From the NCBI GenBank assembly GCA_910574745.1, contig CAJTCE010000001.1, positions 310,001-374,000 of the forward strand: 64,000 bases of DNA, in the 5' to 3' direction. The stretch is from Lachnospiraceae bacterium (GTDB taxonomy: Bacteria > Bacillota > Clostridia > Lachnospirales > Lachnospiraceae). The notes under the pieces were generated by a model. It was given only the letters and a program-made list of their open reading frames with translations, was not told where the DNA came from and searched no databases. Positions 26,441 through 34,004 of this stretch are shown here, in pieces. Every line of letters begins with the position of its first letter. Positions within the stretch are counted from its first letter, which is position 1. The position numbers and the translations under genes were made by a program.

Positions 26441-27700
26441 TCAAAGCAGCTGCAGAATCTGTGCAACCTGCATACCAAGGCTTGCCAGCGCTAAGAGCAG
26501 CGTAATGATCACAATGGGTTTTATTCCACTGTTTTTCTTCATGCCGCTTTCCAGCCGATCCATTCTTTCGCCCAACTCTCTGGCTTTTCTCGTTGCCTCT
26601 TCCGACAGCGCAGCCTGTACGTTGCGGTAGACGCGGACATTTTCCTTGTGTACATGCTCCTCCAGATGCTTCTGCCCTTCCTCCAAACTCAGACGAAGCC
26701 CTACCAGAAGCTCTTTCATAGTCCTTATGGACTCTTTCATTTCGCCGTCATTACCCGCTTTATCCTCTAAATCCCTGAGAGCTATGAAAACAGCCTGATG
26801 GTTTTGCTGTAATTCTTCATTAATAGCCCGTTCCATTTCATCCAGCCTTCCGGACACGCGGTAAAAACCATCGTCGCTTTTATAAACCGCATCGGAAACG
26901 CTGCCTTTGAGAATTTCCACATTATCTTTTACGGAATCTATACTGCTCTTCACGGAATCCATATTGCCTTTTACAGAATCCATGCTATCCTTCATGGAAT
27001 CCACATGGTTTTTTACGAAATCCATACTATCCTTCATGGAATCTACATGACCTTTTACGGCATCCATACTATCCTTCATGGAATCTATATGGTCTTTTAC
27101 AGAATCCATACTATCCTTCATGGAATCTACATGACCTTTTACCGTATCCATACTATCCTTCATGGGATTCACATGACCTTTTACGGTATCCATGCTATCC
27201 TTCATGGAATCTACAGATTCCTTTACGGAACCCATATGATCCATTACGGAATCTACATGTTCCTTTACGGAATCCACACTGTATTTTACGGAATACATGT
27301 AATTCTTAACCGGCTCAATTTCTTCTTTTACGGAGGCCACATCTGTTTTTATGGATTCTATATTTCCTTTAACAGAGTCTGTATTTTCCTTAAGGGCTTC
27401 CTGTATGGATGCCGCCTCCGTTTTGAGGCTTGTCCCGGTTTCATCTATTTTATTACCCAGCAGCTCTTCTCCGCTTCCATAGCTTTCCAGCTGCTCAATG
27501 CCGCACTGAATCAACTGCTGTACCTGCTCCGTCAATTCCACATTTTTCAAATTCAGACGGCGCATCTCCTGCATCATACGCTCATACTCCGCTGTGCGTT
27601 CCTGCATTCTTCTCATATCTCTCGCTTCCGCCTGACTGTTTGCCTTTATTATTTCCCCGGCATTAAATCTTTTTGCCAGTTTATCCATAAAATTATCCAC
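26441..27700 (-). CDS. Tail-anchored coiled-coil protein with heptad minisatellite (unknown function)
   Basis: This 419-residue protein has no enzyme motif. Residues 20-75 look like a coiled coil rich in Met, Arg and Glu. Residues 108-268 are about 23 heptads of the type D-S-V/M-K-x-x-V/M, of which residues 164-247 are six near-identical 14-residue units (DSMKDSMDSVKGHV-like). Residues 280-390 are again helical. A single hydrophobic segment at 393-413 ends the protein, so it is probably anchored by its tail with the rod in the cytoplasm. The GTG start at 27700 has GGAGGGTATTATT upstream and a promoter at 27749-27777. Genes next to it give no functional hint. Confidence 0.75.
   Translation of the reverse strand: MDNFMDKLAKRFNAGEIIKANSQAEARDMRRMQERTAEYERMMQEMRRLNLKNVELTEQVQQLIQCGIEQLESYGSGEELLGNKIDETGTSLKTEAASIQEALKENTDSVKGNIESIKTDVASVKEEIEPVKNYMYSVKYSVDSVKEHVDSVMDHMGSVKESVDSMKDSMDTVKGHVNPMKDSMDTVKGHVDSMKDSMDSVKDHIDSMKDSMDAVKGHVDSMKDSMDFVKNHVDSMKDSMDSVKGNMDSVKSSIDSVKDNVEILKGSVSDAVYKSDDGFYRVSGRLDEMERAINEELQQNHQAVFIALRDLEDKAGNDGEMKESIRTMKELLVGLRLSLEEGQKHLEEHVHKENVRVYRNVQAALSEEATRKARELGERMDRLESGMKKNSGIKPIVIITLLLALASLGMQVAQILQLL
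26960..27211 (-). repeat. Coding tandem repeat, six 42 bp units
   Basis: Six 42 bp units encode 14-residue double heptads at residues 164-247 of the coiled-coil protein. The plus strand shows recurrent CATACTATCCTTCATGGAAT phrases. Units differ by few bases, indicating recent expansion and a likely length-variable locus. A looser 21 bp periodicity extends over 26897-27379. Confidence 0.85.
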
Positions 27701-27748
27701 AATAATACCCTCCGTGTCCTTTTCATACGGTGTATATGTATCGTTTCT

Positions 27749-27777
27749 ATTTTATCATGTATTATTTTCTTTTACAA
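27749..27777 (-). promoter_or_regulatory. Promoter of the heptad-repeat protein gene
   Basis: TTGTAA (27772-27777) and TAAAAT (27749-27754) are 17 bp apart on the minus strand, about 50 bp upstream of the GTG start. The rest of the gene-free stretch 27778-28118 is AT-rich and holds only the hairpin noted at 27980-28005. Confidence 0.55.
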
Positions 27778-27979
27778 CCTCCGGCTTTTCGCACATTCTC
27801 TGTATTTTTTTGTGGAATTTGTATAGTAAAATATTTATTTTTTCCATTCCATTGTTAATATTAACTATTTTTTCACTCCTTGTTCATAGTTTATTCACAT
27901 CTTTGGATTATTATAAATTTAACAACAACGAACGACGTAATGTTCATCATTACAGACATAGATAAATTTTTTCATAATA

Positions 27980-28005
27980 GCCCGGGTGCCGAAAGGCATC
28001 TGGGC
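27980..28005. other. GAAA-capped hairpin in an intergenic region
   Basis: GCCCGGGTGCC and GGCATCTGGGC form an 11 bp stem with two G-T pairs around a GAAA tetraloop. There is no T-run. It is isolated between the heptad-repeat gene promoter and the terminator of the alarmone synthetase gene. It could be part of a small RNA, but no other support was seen. Confidence 0.3.
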
Positions 28006-28118
28006 ACTCCTCATTTTAGAGGGGCGTATTGGAGCTGTATTGGGGAACAAGAATAGAACAAACATCACTCTAATGTGAATGGTAAGTAACCTAAGAGAAC
28101 ATCTGCCCAAGGGTTACC

Positions 28119-28165
28119 AAAAAAACCACCGGTTCCGGTATTATTTGTAAAACCGGCCGGTGGTT
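28119..28165 (-). terminator. Terminator of the alarmone synthetase gene
   Basis: On the minus strand AACCACCGGCCGGT pairs with ACCGGAACCGGTGGTT across a small bulge and is followed by TTTTTTT. It lies 22 bp past the stop codon. Confidence 0.85.
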
Positions 28166-28186
28166 ACTTCTTTAGAAAGAAAGGGA

Positions 28187-28906
28187 TCAGATTGCCGCAC
28201 CTCGAGTACCGGATAGAGGCGACTGTGTTTGCTGCGGTTCCAGCACCTCGGTTACCTCGGCCTTTTCTTCTGCCTGATCTGCAAGCTTTTGTACTTCTTT
28301 GTTTAAGGCAAGCATCTTGGAGTCTAAATCATAGACCATAGCAGCACATTCAATCAGTTCCTTTTTTATATGCTCTGGGACATTCCCTTCAAACTTATAA
28401 TGAATCTTGTGCTCTAAGCTCGCCCAGAAATCCATTGCAACTGTCCGAATCTGGATTTCTACTTTAGTGTCCACAATCCTGTCCGACAAAAAAATCGGGA
28501 TGGTAACCAGTAAATGATAGCTTTTATAACCGCTGGGTTTGGGATTCTGAATGTAATCCTTTACGGAGATTACCCTGATGTCATTTTGCTTGATCAGCAT
28601 TTCCGCTATCCGGTAAATGTCGGATATAAAGGAACAGATCACTCTGATGCCCGCTATATCATTCACATACTCCACCATGTTTGCAATGGTTGATTCATAA
28701 TGGTGCTTTTTTAACTTCTTTACTATGCTCTGAGGCGTCTTAATCCGCGACTTAATATGTTCAATGGGATTGTACTGGTGCACGTGTTGAAATTCGTCAT
28801 TTAGTATCTCCAGTTTGGTGCCCACTTCCTTTAAGGCGGAATTGTATATTAAAACAACCTCTTCCCAGCTTTTTATGTCATTCTCTTTTTCAAATTTTAA
28901 TTCCAA
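28187..28906 (-). CDS. Small (p)ppGpp synthetase, RelQ-type
   Basis: This ~239-residue protein is a single-domain RelA/SpoT nucleotidyltransferase that makes (p)ppGpp from GTP/GDP and ATP, without hydrolase, TGS or ACT domains. Motifs: NPIEHIKSRIKTPQSIVKKL, NDIAGIRVIC, KDYIQNPKPSGYKSYH and the Mg-ligand region VEIQIRTVAMDFWASLEHK. The C-terminal helix tail (about residues 205-240) ends in a non-conserved QQTQSPLSG stretch. The TTG at 28906 is preferred as start because GAGGTGAGG precedes it at good spacing; a GTG at 28915 is the alternative. It should tune growth under stress, possibly separately from a long RSH elsewhere. Confidence 0.9.
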   Translation of the reverse strand: MELKFEKENDIKSWEEVVLIYNSALKEVGTKLEILNDEFQHVHQYNPIEHIKSRIKTPQSIVKKLKKHHYESTIANMVEYVNDIAGIRVICSFISDIYRIAEMLIKQNDIRVISVKDYIQNPKPSGYKSYHLLVTIPIFLSDRIVDTKVEIQIRTVAMDFWASLEHKIHYKFEGNVPEHIKKELIECAAMVYDLDSKMLALNKEVQKLADQAEEKAEVTEVLEPQQTQSPLSGTRGAAI

Positions 28907-29012
28907 TAGCCTCACCTCTGTTGCTGATTCTACAAGAACATTTTACCACATTTCTTCAATTTATGCACAAATAAGACATAAATTTTTCCGTTTTTTCATT
29001 TTTATTTATCCA

Positions 29013-29041
29013 TTGTCCGCCCTTCCATCCTCTGTTATAAT
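29013..29041 (+). promoter_or_regulatory. Promoter of the 88-residue hypothetical gene
   Basis: TTGTCC (29013-29018) and TATAAT (29036-29041) are 17 bp apart, 50 bp upstream of the ATG at 29091. It diverges from the alarmone synthetase gene. Confidence 0.65.
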
Positions 29042-29090
29042 ATCCCATGTAAATACATCAGTGTCCACGAGCACACAGAAAGGGGCATTT

Positions 29091-29357
29091 ATGTTTCGTT
29101 TGTGGGGTAAAATCTGGAAAGATAACCACCTGTTAAAAGATACCGTATTTGAAGAAGACAGCACGGATACCCGAACCCATAAAATCTTCCGCGGACTGGA
29201 AGAAATCTGTTATGAGTTCGACCTGGGTAAACCGATCTGGCTGGATAAAACCGTTGCGGAATTTAAGCGTCATGATAAGGCACGGTTTTCCCAGGATAAT
29301 TTTATAGAAGAAATCCCCTTCGATTATCTGGAAATACAGATTATTGAAGAAGATTAA
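29091..29357 (+). CDS. Conserved-looking hypothetical protein, 88 residues
   Basis: I do not recognise the family. The protein (MFRLWGKIWKDNHLLKD...) is charged and soluble with no signal peptide or membrane segment. It contains RGLEEICYEFDLGKPIWL and ends in a run of acidic residues. It has a good promoter and AAGGGG 7 bp before the ATG, and the codon use matches neighbours, so it is probably real. The longer upstream reading frame lies over the promoter and is not used. Confidence 0.75.
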   Translation: MFRLWGKIWKDNHLLKDTVFEEDSTDTRTHKIFRGLEEICYEFDLGKPIWLDKTVAEFKRHDKARFSQDNFIEEIPFDYLEIQIIEED

Positions 29358-29380
29358 TTAAAACTCTATGCATAAAATAA

Positions 29381-29409
29381 TTGACACTCGAAATAATATG
29401 TTGTAACAT
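29381..29409 (+). promoter_or_regulatory. Promoter of the hemolysin III gene
   Basis: TTGACA (29381-29386) and TAACAT (29404-29409) are 17 bp apart, 58 bp upstream of the start codon. Confidence 0.65.
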
Positions 29410-29466
29410 CATTATATCAGAACATAGTTTTCAAAACTACATGATGTGTTTTAAGGAGGTCATATT

Positions 29467-30114
29467 ATGCATATATCTATTCGTGAACCCGGAAGCGCCA
29501 TTACTCATTTCATTGCCATGGTTCTTGCCATGGGAAGCGCCGTCCCTTTATTAATGAAAGCATCGGAATTCGGACCGCTTTCCGTCATTGCCATGTTTGT
29601 TTTTATCGGCAGTATGGTTTTGCTGTATGGAGCCAGCGCAACTTATCATTCCGTTACTGTAGCTCCCAATATCATAAAGATCTTCCGAAAAATTGACCAT
29701 ATGATGATTTTCATTATGATTGCCGGTTCTTACACTCCCGTCTGCCTTTTGGTACTGGATAAGCACACAGGCAGCAGGATGCTGTTGGGAGTATGGGGCG
29801 TTGCCCTGTTCGGCATTTTGATAAAAGCCCTTTGGATAACCTGCCCCAAATGGTTTTCTTCCATTCTCTATATCGGAATGGGATGGATCTGCATCAGCGC
29901 CATAAAACCGATCATTCACACTTTATCTCTTTCGGCCTTTATGTGGCTGCTTGCAGGAGGACTTCTGTACACCGTGGGGGGTGTTATTTATGCGCTGAAG
30001 CTAAAGGTTTTTAATGAAAAGCATGCCTACTTCGGCTCCCACGAAATCTTCCACCTTTTTATTATGGCAGGAAGCTTCTGTCACTTTATCTTCATGTATC
30101 AATATGTGATTTAA
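29467..30114 (+). CDS. Hemolysin III / PAQR family membrane protein
   Basis: This 215-residue protein has seven likely membrane segments. Characteristic polar residues are present: MREPGSAITHFIA-like N-terminus (REPGSAITH), YGASATYHSV, FRKIDHMMIFIMIAGSYTP and the C-terminal SHEIFHLFIMAGSFCHF, whose histidines correspond to the zinc-binding site of the progestin/adiponectin receptor superfamily. In bacteria the family (YqfA/HlyIII) is linked to membrane homeostasis; haemolysis is a historical name. GGAGGTCATATT precedes the ATG. It is convergent with the next gene, stop touching stop. Confidence 0.92.
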   Translation: MHISIREPGSAITHFIAMVLAMGSAVPLLMKASEFGPLSVIAMFVFIGSMVLLYGASATYHSVTVAPNIIKIFRKIDHMMIFIMIAGSYTPVCLLVLDKHTGSRMLLGVWGVALFGILIKALWITCPKWFSSILYIGMGWICISAIKPIIHTLSLSAFMWLLAGGLLYTVGGVIYALKLKVFNEKHAYFGSHEIFHLFIMAGSFCHFIFMYQYVI

Positions 30115-31347
30115 TTATAATTCTATGCCGTTTTTCTTTAAGAGTTCTCTCGCCGTCTCAACACTGTCCACGCCTGTGGCGTTTTTGATGGGAGCGAACT
30201 CTTTTTCTCTGATCACTTCAAAAGGCAGACAGCTCTCCAGTTCATGAATCATATCCAGCACCAGCTGCTCAAACTTATAGCCGTTAGGCTCGTTAGGCTT
30301 TATTTCATTCCCCGCTTCATCCAGACAGCTGATTTTCTTTTCCACAATATGAAGACAGAGCTTATGGGACATAATACGCTCTAAGGCGGAAACGGAAAAC
30401 AGGTAGTTCAAGATCACGCCAAAATTATAGGCATATTCCCCTTTCTCATTGCGTTCGGCACGCATCTGCTCTGTTAGTTCATAATACTCCACAATAGAAG
30501 GCCTGCCGTCTTCCAAACACATGACCCCGACCTTTTCATCAGGAGCAGCCTTGCGGACTACCTTTGCCCCCACTTCCACGGCGCTGTCAATGGAAGCGCC
30601 TATAAAAACAGGGTCCGCTATTTTCTGTAAAACATTATCTACGGCAAAGATATTTAACCATTCAATGCCCATTTCATGGATTTTATCTACCAGTCCGTTT
30701 CTGTCAAGGGATACAAACCAGCCGCCGTTTCCGTTGGGAGAGGTTGAAATCTTACTTTTTGTCTCTAAAAGCACCTTTCCCTCAAAGTCCACTGCAGGCG
30801 CCATTTCCTGTTTAAAAAACCATACCATATCATCTTTATATCCGAAGAAATCATGCTCCTTAAAAAAGCCGACCGTTCTTTCATGGTTTTTATCACTGGT
30901 CATGATAAACAGAGGCACCCATTTTCCGGCCTTATTTACCACATCCATAAGATTGTTCATAAGACATTCAAAAATGTACAAATCCTTTGTCAGCCCTATA
31001 TTGTAAACCCCTTTTGGTTCATCGCTGCCTAAGCGGGTTCCCATTCCTCCGGCCAATAGTACGGCCCCTACCTTCTGCCGCTTAATCGCATCCAGCCCCA
31101 GACTTTCAAAACGGGACTTATTTTTCTCGATTTCATCTATTTCCATGGACGCAATGGGAGTGATCTTCCCCCGCTTCGTCTCGCTTGCCCGATGCTTCAG
31201 ATTTTCTACAATGGAAAAATCCGTCTCCTCTATCTGCAAAAGCAATTCTCTTTGCTTATCATCATCCAATTCCTTATAAAATTTTAACAAATGTATCTGA
31301 TCATATTGTGTTAATTTTTCCAAAGCCTGATTATAATTCAATGTCAA
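30115..31347 (-). CDS. UDP-sugar (UDP-GlcNAc/hexose) pyrophosphorylase, UDPGP family
   Basis: This 410-residue protein belongs to the eukaryote-like UDPGP group. The nucleotide-binding loop LLAGGMGTRLGSDEPKG is at about residue 98, followed by the conserved PLFIMTSDKNHERT, a metal/sugar region FAVDNVLQKIADP and YAYNFGVILNY. It should make UDP-N-acetylglucosamine or a UDP-hexose from sugar 1-phosphate and UTP; the exact sugar is not decided by sequence. Such enzymes are distinct from the usual bacterial GlmU/GalU. There is no intergenic space to the convergent hemolysin III gene, and no terminator could be seen between them. Confidence 0.88.
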   Translation of the reverse strand: MTLNYNQALEKLTQYDQIHLLKFYKELDDDKQRELLLQIEETDFSIVENLKHRASETKRGKITPIASMEIDEIEKNKSRFESLGLDAIKRQKVGAVLLAGGMGTRLGSDEPKGVYNIGLTKDLYIFECLMNNLMDVVNKAGKWVPLFIMTSDKNHERTVGFFKEHDFFGYKDDMVWFFKQEMAPAVDFEGKVLLETKSKISTSPNGNGGWFVSLDRNGLVDKIHEMGIEWLNIFAVDNVLQKIADPVFIGASIDSAVEVGAKVVRKAAPDEKVGVMCLEDGRPSIVEYYELTEQMRAERNEKGEYAYNFGVILNYLFSVSALERIMSHKLCLHIVEKKISCLDEAGNEIKPNEPNGYKFEQLVLDMIHELESCLPFEVIREKEFAPIKNATGVDSVETARELLKKNGIEL

Positions 31348-31469
31348 TTCTCCTTTCGCCGTTACCCAAACAAGCTCTCTCTTCTTACTATGAAAAAAAT
31401 TCCAAAAAACCCGTTGTTTTTCTTATTTTATCTTTCCCATATTCTGTCATAAAATATAGCTTTTGTCTA

Positions 31470-32399
31470 TTACAAATCCAGAGACAGCTTCCCAAAGAAA
31501 TCGCTTTTCTCCAGATGTTCTTCCTTGTATTTCATCAAAAACGCTTTCATCTGGGGATGCTCCGCCCCCAAATCCAAAAGTATGTCCTCAAAATTATCCG
31601 TTGTCAAACATTCTAAATCTGCAAAGAGAGAAATATATTCCATATCCTCTCCGTGTTCTTCCTTTAACACCAGCCAGGTTTCTTCACTTTCACATCCCTT
31701 CGTATGGGAAACCAGATAGCCGGTCAGCTCCTTCCTGTTGGCTTCCTCTAATCCTTTGTCATACAAAAGCCTCAGAAATGCTACCCTGACCTTTCTCTTT
31801 CTCTTTTCTTCCAGAAAATACTCCAGGTTGTTTTCCCTGCTGCCATAATCCTCTTCCCCGCATAAAAGCAGCCTGGTATATCCTTCCATATCATCGCCGT
31901 GAAGAATCGTCAACATCCTTGCATCCCACAGGGCAAGCCATTCCGCATCATCTACCTTCGTCGTCTGAAATAAGTAGGATGCATCTAAAACGCCGCAGGT
32001 AGACGAGAGCAAAGAGCCAAAGCCGCGGCATACCTCATCTTCTCTGGCATTCCCGTTCTCTTTCTCTGTCAGGCAGATACGTTTTAACGCAGCACACTCC
32101 ATAAAAAGGGATTTCCCCAGCACATATTCTTTCCTGGAAAGATAGATCTCCTCCAAATCCCTGCAATGGGCGAACGCCCAGTCCCCGATGCTTTCAAGGG
32201 TATTGGGCAGATAGATTCTGTATAAGCCGGAAACATTAAAAAAAGCCTTCTTTTCAATAGCGGTTACCGGAAGGTCATCTATAGCCTTCGGAATCACAAG
32301 CTCTATTTTATTTCCTTCATAACCGGTAATGGTCACGCTTTTTTCTGAAATTATATAATGATACAGGGCTCCCCCCTGTTCAAACCGTTTCTCTTTCAT
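31470..32399 (-). CDS. BspA-type leucine-rich repeat protein, third gene of the MoxR-VWA unit
   Basis: This 309-residue protein has a short N-terminal run of LRR_5 (BspA-like) repeats at about residues 15-115: VIPKAIDDLPVTAIEKKAFF, LYRIYLPNTLESIGDWAFAH and LEEIYLSRKEYVLGKSLF. It has no signal peptide, so unlike most BspA proteins it should be cytoplasmic. The remaining 190 residues are helical, acidic and without motif that I know. It follows the AAA+ gene by 108 bp on the same strand and probably belongs to the same transcript. A role as substrate adaptor or partner of the MoxR-VWA pair is inference from position only. Confidence 0.75.
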   Translation of the reverse strand: MKEKRFEQGGALYHYIISEKSVTITGYEGNKIELVIPKAIDDLPVTAIEKKAFFNVSGLYRIYLPNTLESIGDWAFAHCRDLEEIYLSRKEYVLGKSLFMECAALKRICLTEKENGNAREDEVCRGFGSLLSSTCGVLDASYLFQTTKVDDAEWLALWDARMLTILHGDDMEGYTRLLLCGEEDYGSRENNLEYFLEEKRKRKVRVAFLRLLYDKGLEEANRKELTGYLVSHTKGCESEETWLVLKEEHGEDMEYISLFADLECLTTDNFEDILLDLGAEHPQMKAFLMKYKEEHLEKSDFFGKLSLDL

Positions 32400-32507
32400 G
32401 TAAATTTACCCGTCCTGATTTTGCTTATTTCATGGTTCCTTTTTTTGCTCAGGTACTGTTTCTTTCCATTACTCCGTTTTGCCGCTTCATCTTATCAAGC
32501 TATCATC

Positions 32508-34004
32508 TTACAAGTTTAATTCCCTTATTTCCTGCGCCAGCTGCTCCGTTCTTTCAGACAGCATCAGCTGCTTATTCTGCCTCTGGTAAGCCTCGCAGCC
32601 AAAGGTGGCGATAAATCTGGAGGAATCATTGTTGACCGTCAGCTCCGTTACCAGAATCAGCATTTCATTCCCTTGGGAAAATGCTTTCTCTACAAAATCA
32701 AACAATGCCGAAAGCCTGCTCTGGCAAAGCTCTGTATCTTGTTTCATCCGGCTAACTTCTTCATCAAAACGGGATTTGATCAGGACGAACACCTGATCCG
32801 TGGCGGTCTTCTTATGGGTAACCGCTTCTTTCTTACAATTTTCAAGGAAATGCAGGATTCTTTTATGCTTCTTTTTATCTGCCGGGGAAAGGGAACCACC
32901 CTTTGCCAGATTCTGCATTATTTTTTCCCGTGCCTGTATTTGTTTATCCAGCATATCCAGTCCGTCTTCCGCATCCTTTACCGCCCTCAAAGGCGCCATC
33001 ATATCCTGCAGATAAGCTCCTGTTTCCATATTCTCTTTTATATCCGCAAGCATCTTATCCATAAGCATGCCAAGAAGGGAAAGCCGCTCATCAAAGGGCG
33101 CTTCCTCCGCTTTTTTCACAATTGCTTCCGTTACCGTTCCTCCCAAAATTTCATCCACATGATAATCCTTTTTGTATTTCTGGTACAGGTCATAATACGC
33201 CCCGAATTCTTTTACAATCTTATCATTACGGATATATTGTTCTATAAGAGCTTCCGATACGGGAAGCTTTTCCTCTTCATAAAGATATAAAATCTGGGAA
33301 AGATCCTCCCAGCCCCTTGCAGTTACATAAAGCCTGCCCTTGACCGTTGTCTCAATATGGTAAAAATATTCCTTCTTCAGTTCCAGGAAGCTTACTATCG
33401 CTCCGTGGATACCCATCTCTCTGGCATAAGTCTTCCATGCGTCATAATCCGCTTCCACCGCAAGCACCTTTAAACGATCCATGGTAACCACATCAAATTC
33501 CCTGACGGATTTGTTGTATTCCGGCGGATTACCGGCGGTAACAATAATCCAGCCTTCAGGAACCCTGTGCTTTCCAAAGGTTTTGTACTGCAAAAACTGC
33601 AGCATGGAGGGTGCAAGAGTCTCGGAGACACAGTTGATCTCATCCAGAAACAGGATTCCCTCCTTGATGCCGCTGCCTTCCATAGTCTCATAGATGGAAG
33701 CGATGATCTCACTCATAGTATATTCCGAAACCCGGAATTTTTCTCCCTCATATTCCTTTTCTTCGATATAAGGAAGTCCCAGGGCGGACTGTCTTGTATG
33801 ATGGGTCATGGAATAGGACACCAGTGCAATGGAAAGCTCCGACGCCACCTGTTCCATAATAGCGGTCTTGCCGATACCGGGCGCCCCTAATAAGAAAATA
33901 GGACGCTGTCTGACTATGGGTATCCGGTATTCCCCGAATGCATCCTTCTTCAAATATAATCTGACGGAATCCTTAATATATTCCTTCGCCTGTCTGATAT
34001 TCAT
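32508..34004 (-). CDS. MoxR-like AAA+ ATPase
   Basis: This 498-residue protein has an N-terminal AAA+ module: Walker A GAPGIGKT at 40-47, Walker B ILFLDE at 117-122, sensor-1 TAGNPPEYN at about 157-164, and the RxFDVVTMDRL region. A helical C-terminal part of about 200 residues follows, with charged coiled-coil stretches. MoxR ATPases act with VWA proteins as chaperone-like remodellers of other proteins. The start at 34004 was set by GAGGAGAAGAAAA; it overlaps the VWA gene by 32 bp, arguing for coupled synthesis. The long C-terminal extension is unlike compact MoxR proteins of about 330 residues. Confidence 0.88.
   Translation of the reverse strand: MNIRQAKEYIKDSVRLYLKKDAFGEYRIPIVRQRPIFLLGAPGIGKTAIMEQVASELSIALVSYSMTHHTRQSALGLPYIEEKEYEGEKFRVSEYTMSEIIASIYETMEGSGIKEGILFLDEINCVSETLAPSMLQFLQYKTFGKHRVPEGWIIVTAGNPPEYNKSVREFDVVTMDRLKVLAVEADYDAWKTYAREMGIHGAIVSFLELKKEYFYHIETTVKGRLYVTARGWEDLSQILYLYEEEKLPVSEALIEQYIRNDKIVKEFGAYYDLYQKYKKDYHVDEILGGTVTEAIVKKAEEAPFDERLSLLGMLMDKMLADIKENMETGAYLQDMMAPLRAVKDAEDGLDMLDKQIQAREKIMQNLAKGGSLSPADKKKHKRILHFLENCKKEAVTHKKTATDQVFVLIKSRFDEEVSRMKQDTELCQSRLSALFDFVEKAFSQGNEMLILVTELTVNNDSSRFIATFGCEAYQRQNKQLMLSERTEQLAQEIRELNL

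Noticed and set aside
27005-27826. 273-codon plus-strand ORF with repeated ILHGIYMTFYGIHT
   Set aside because: It is the exact antisense of the heptad-repeat coding region, kept open by repeat periodicity, and it has no ribosome binding site.
27919-28110. 63-codon minus-strand ORF in an intergenic region
   Set aside because: No ribosome binding site, odd composition, and it covers the GAAA hairpin; nothing supports translation.
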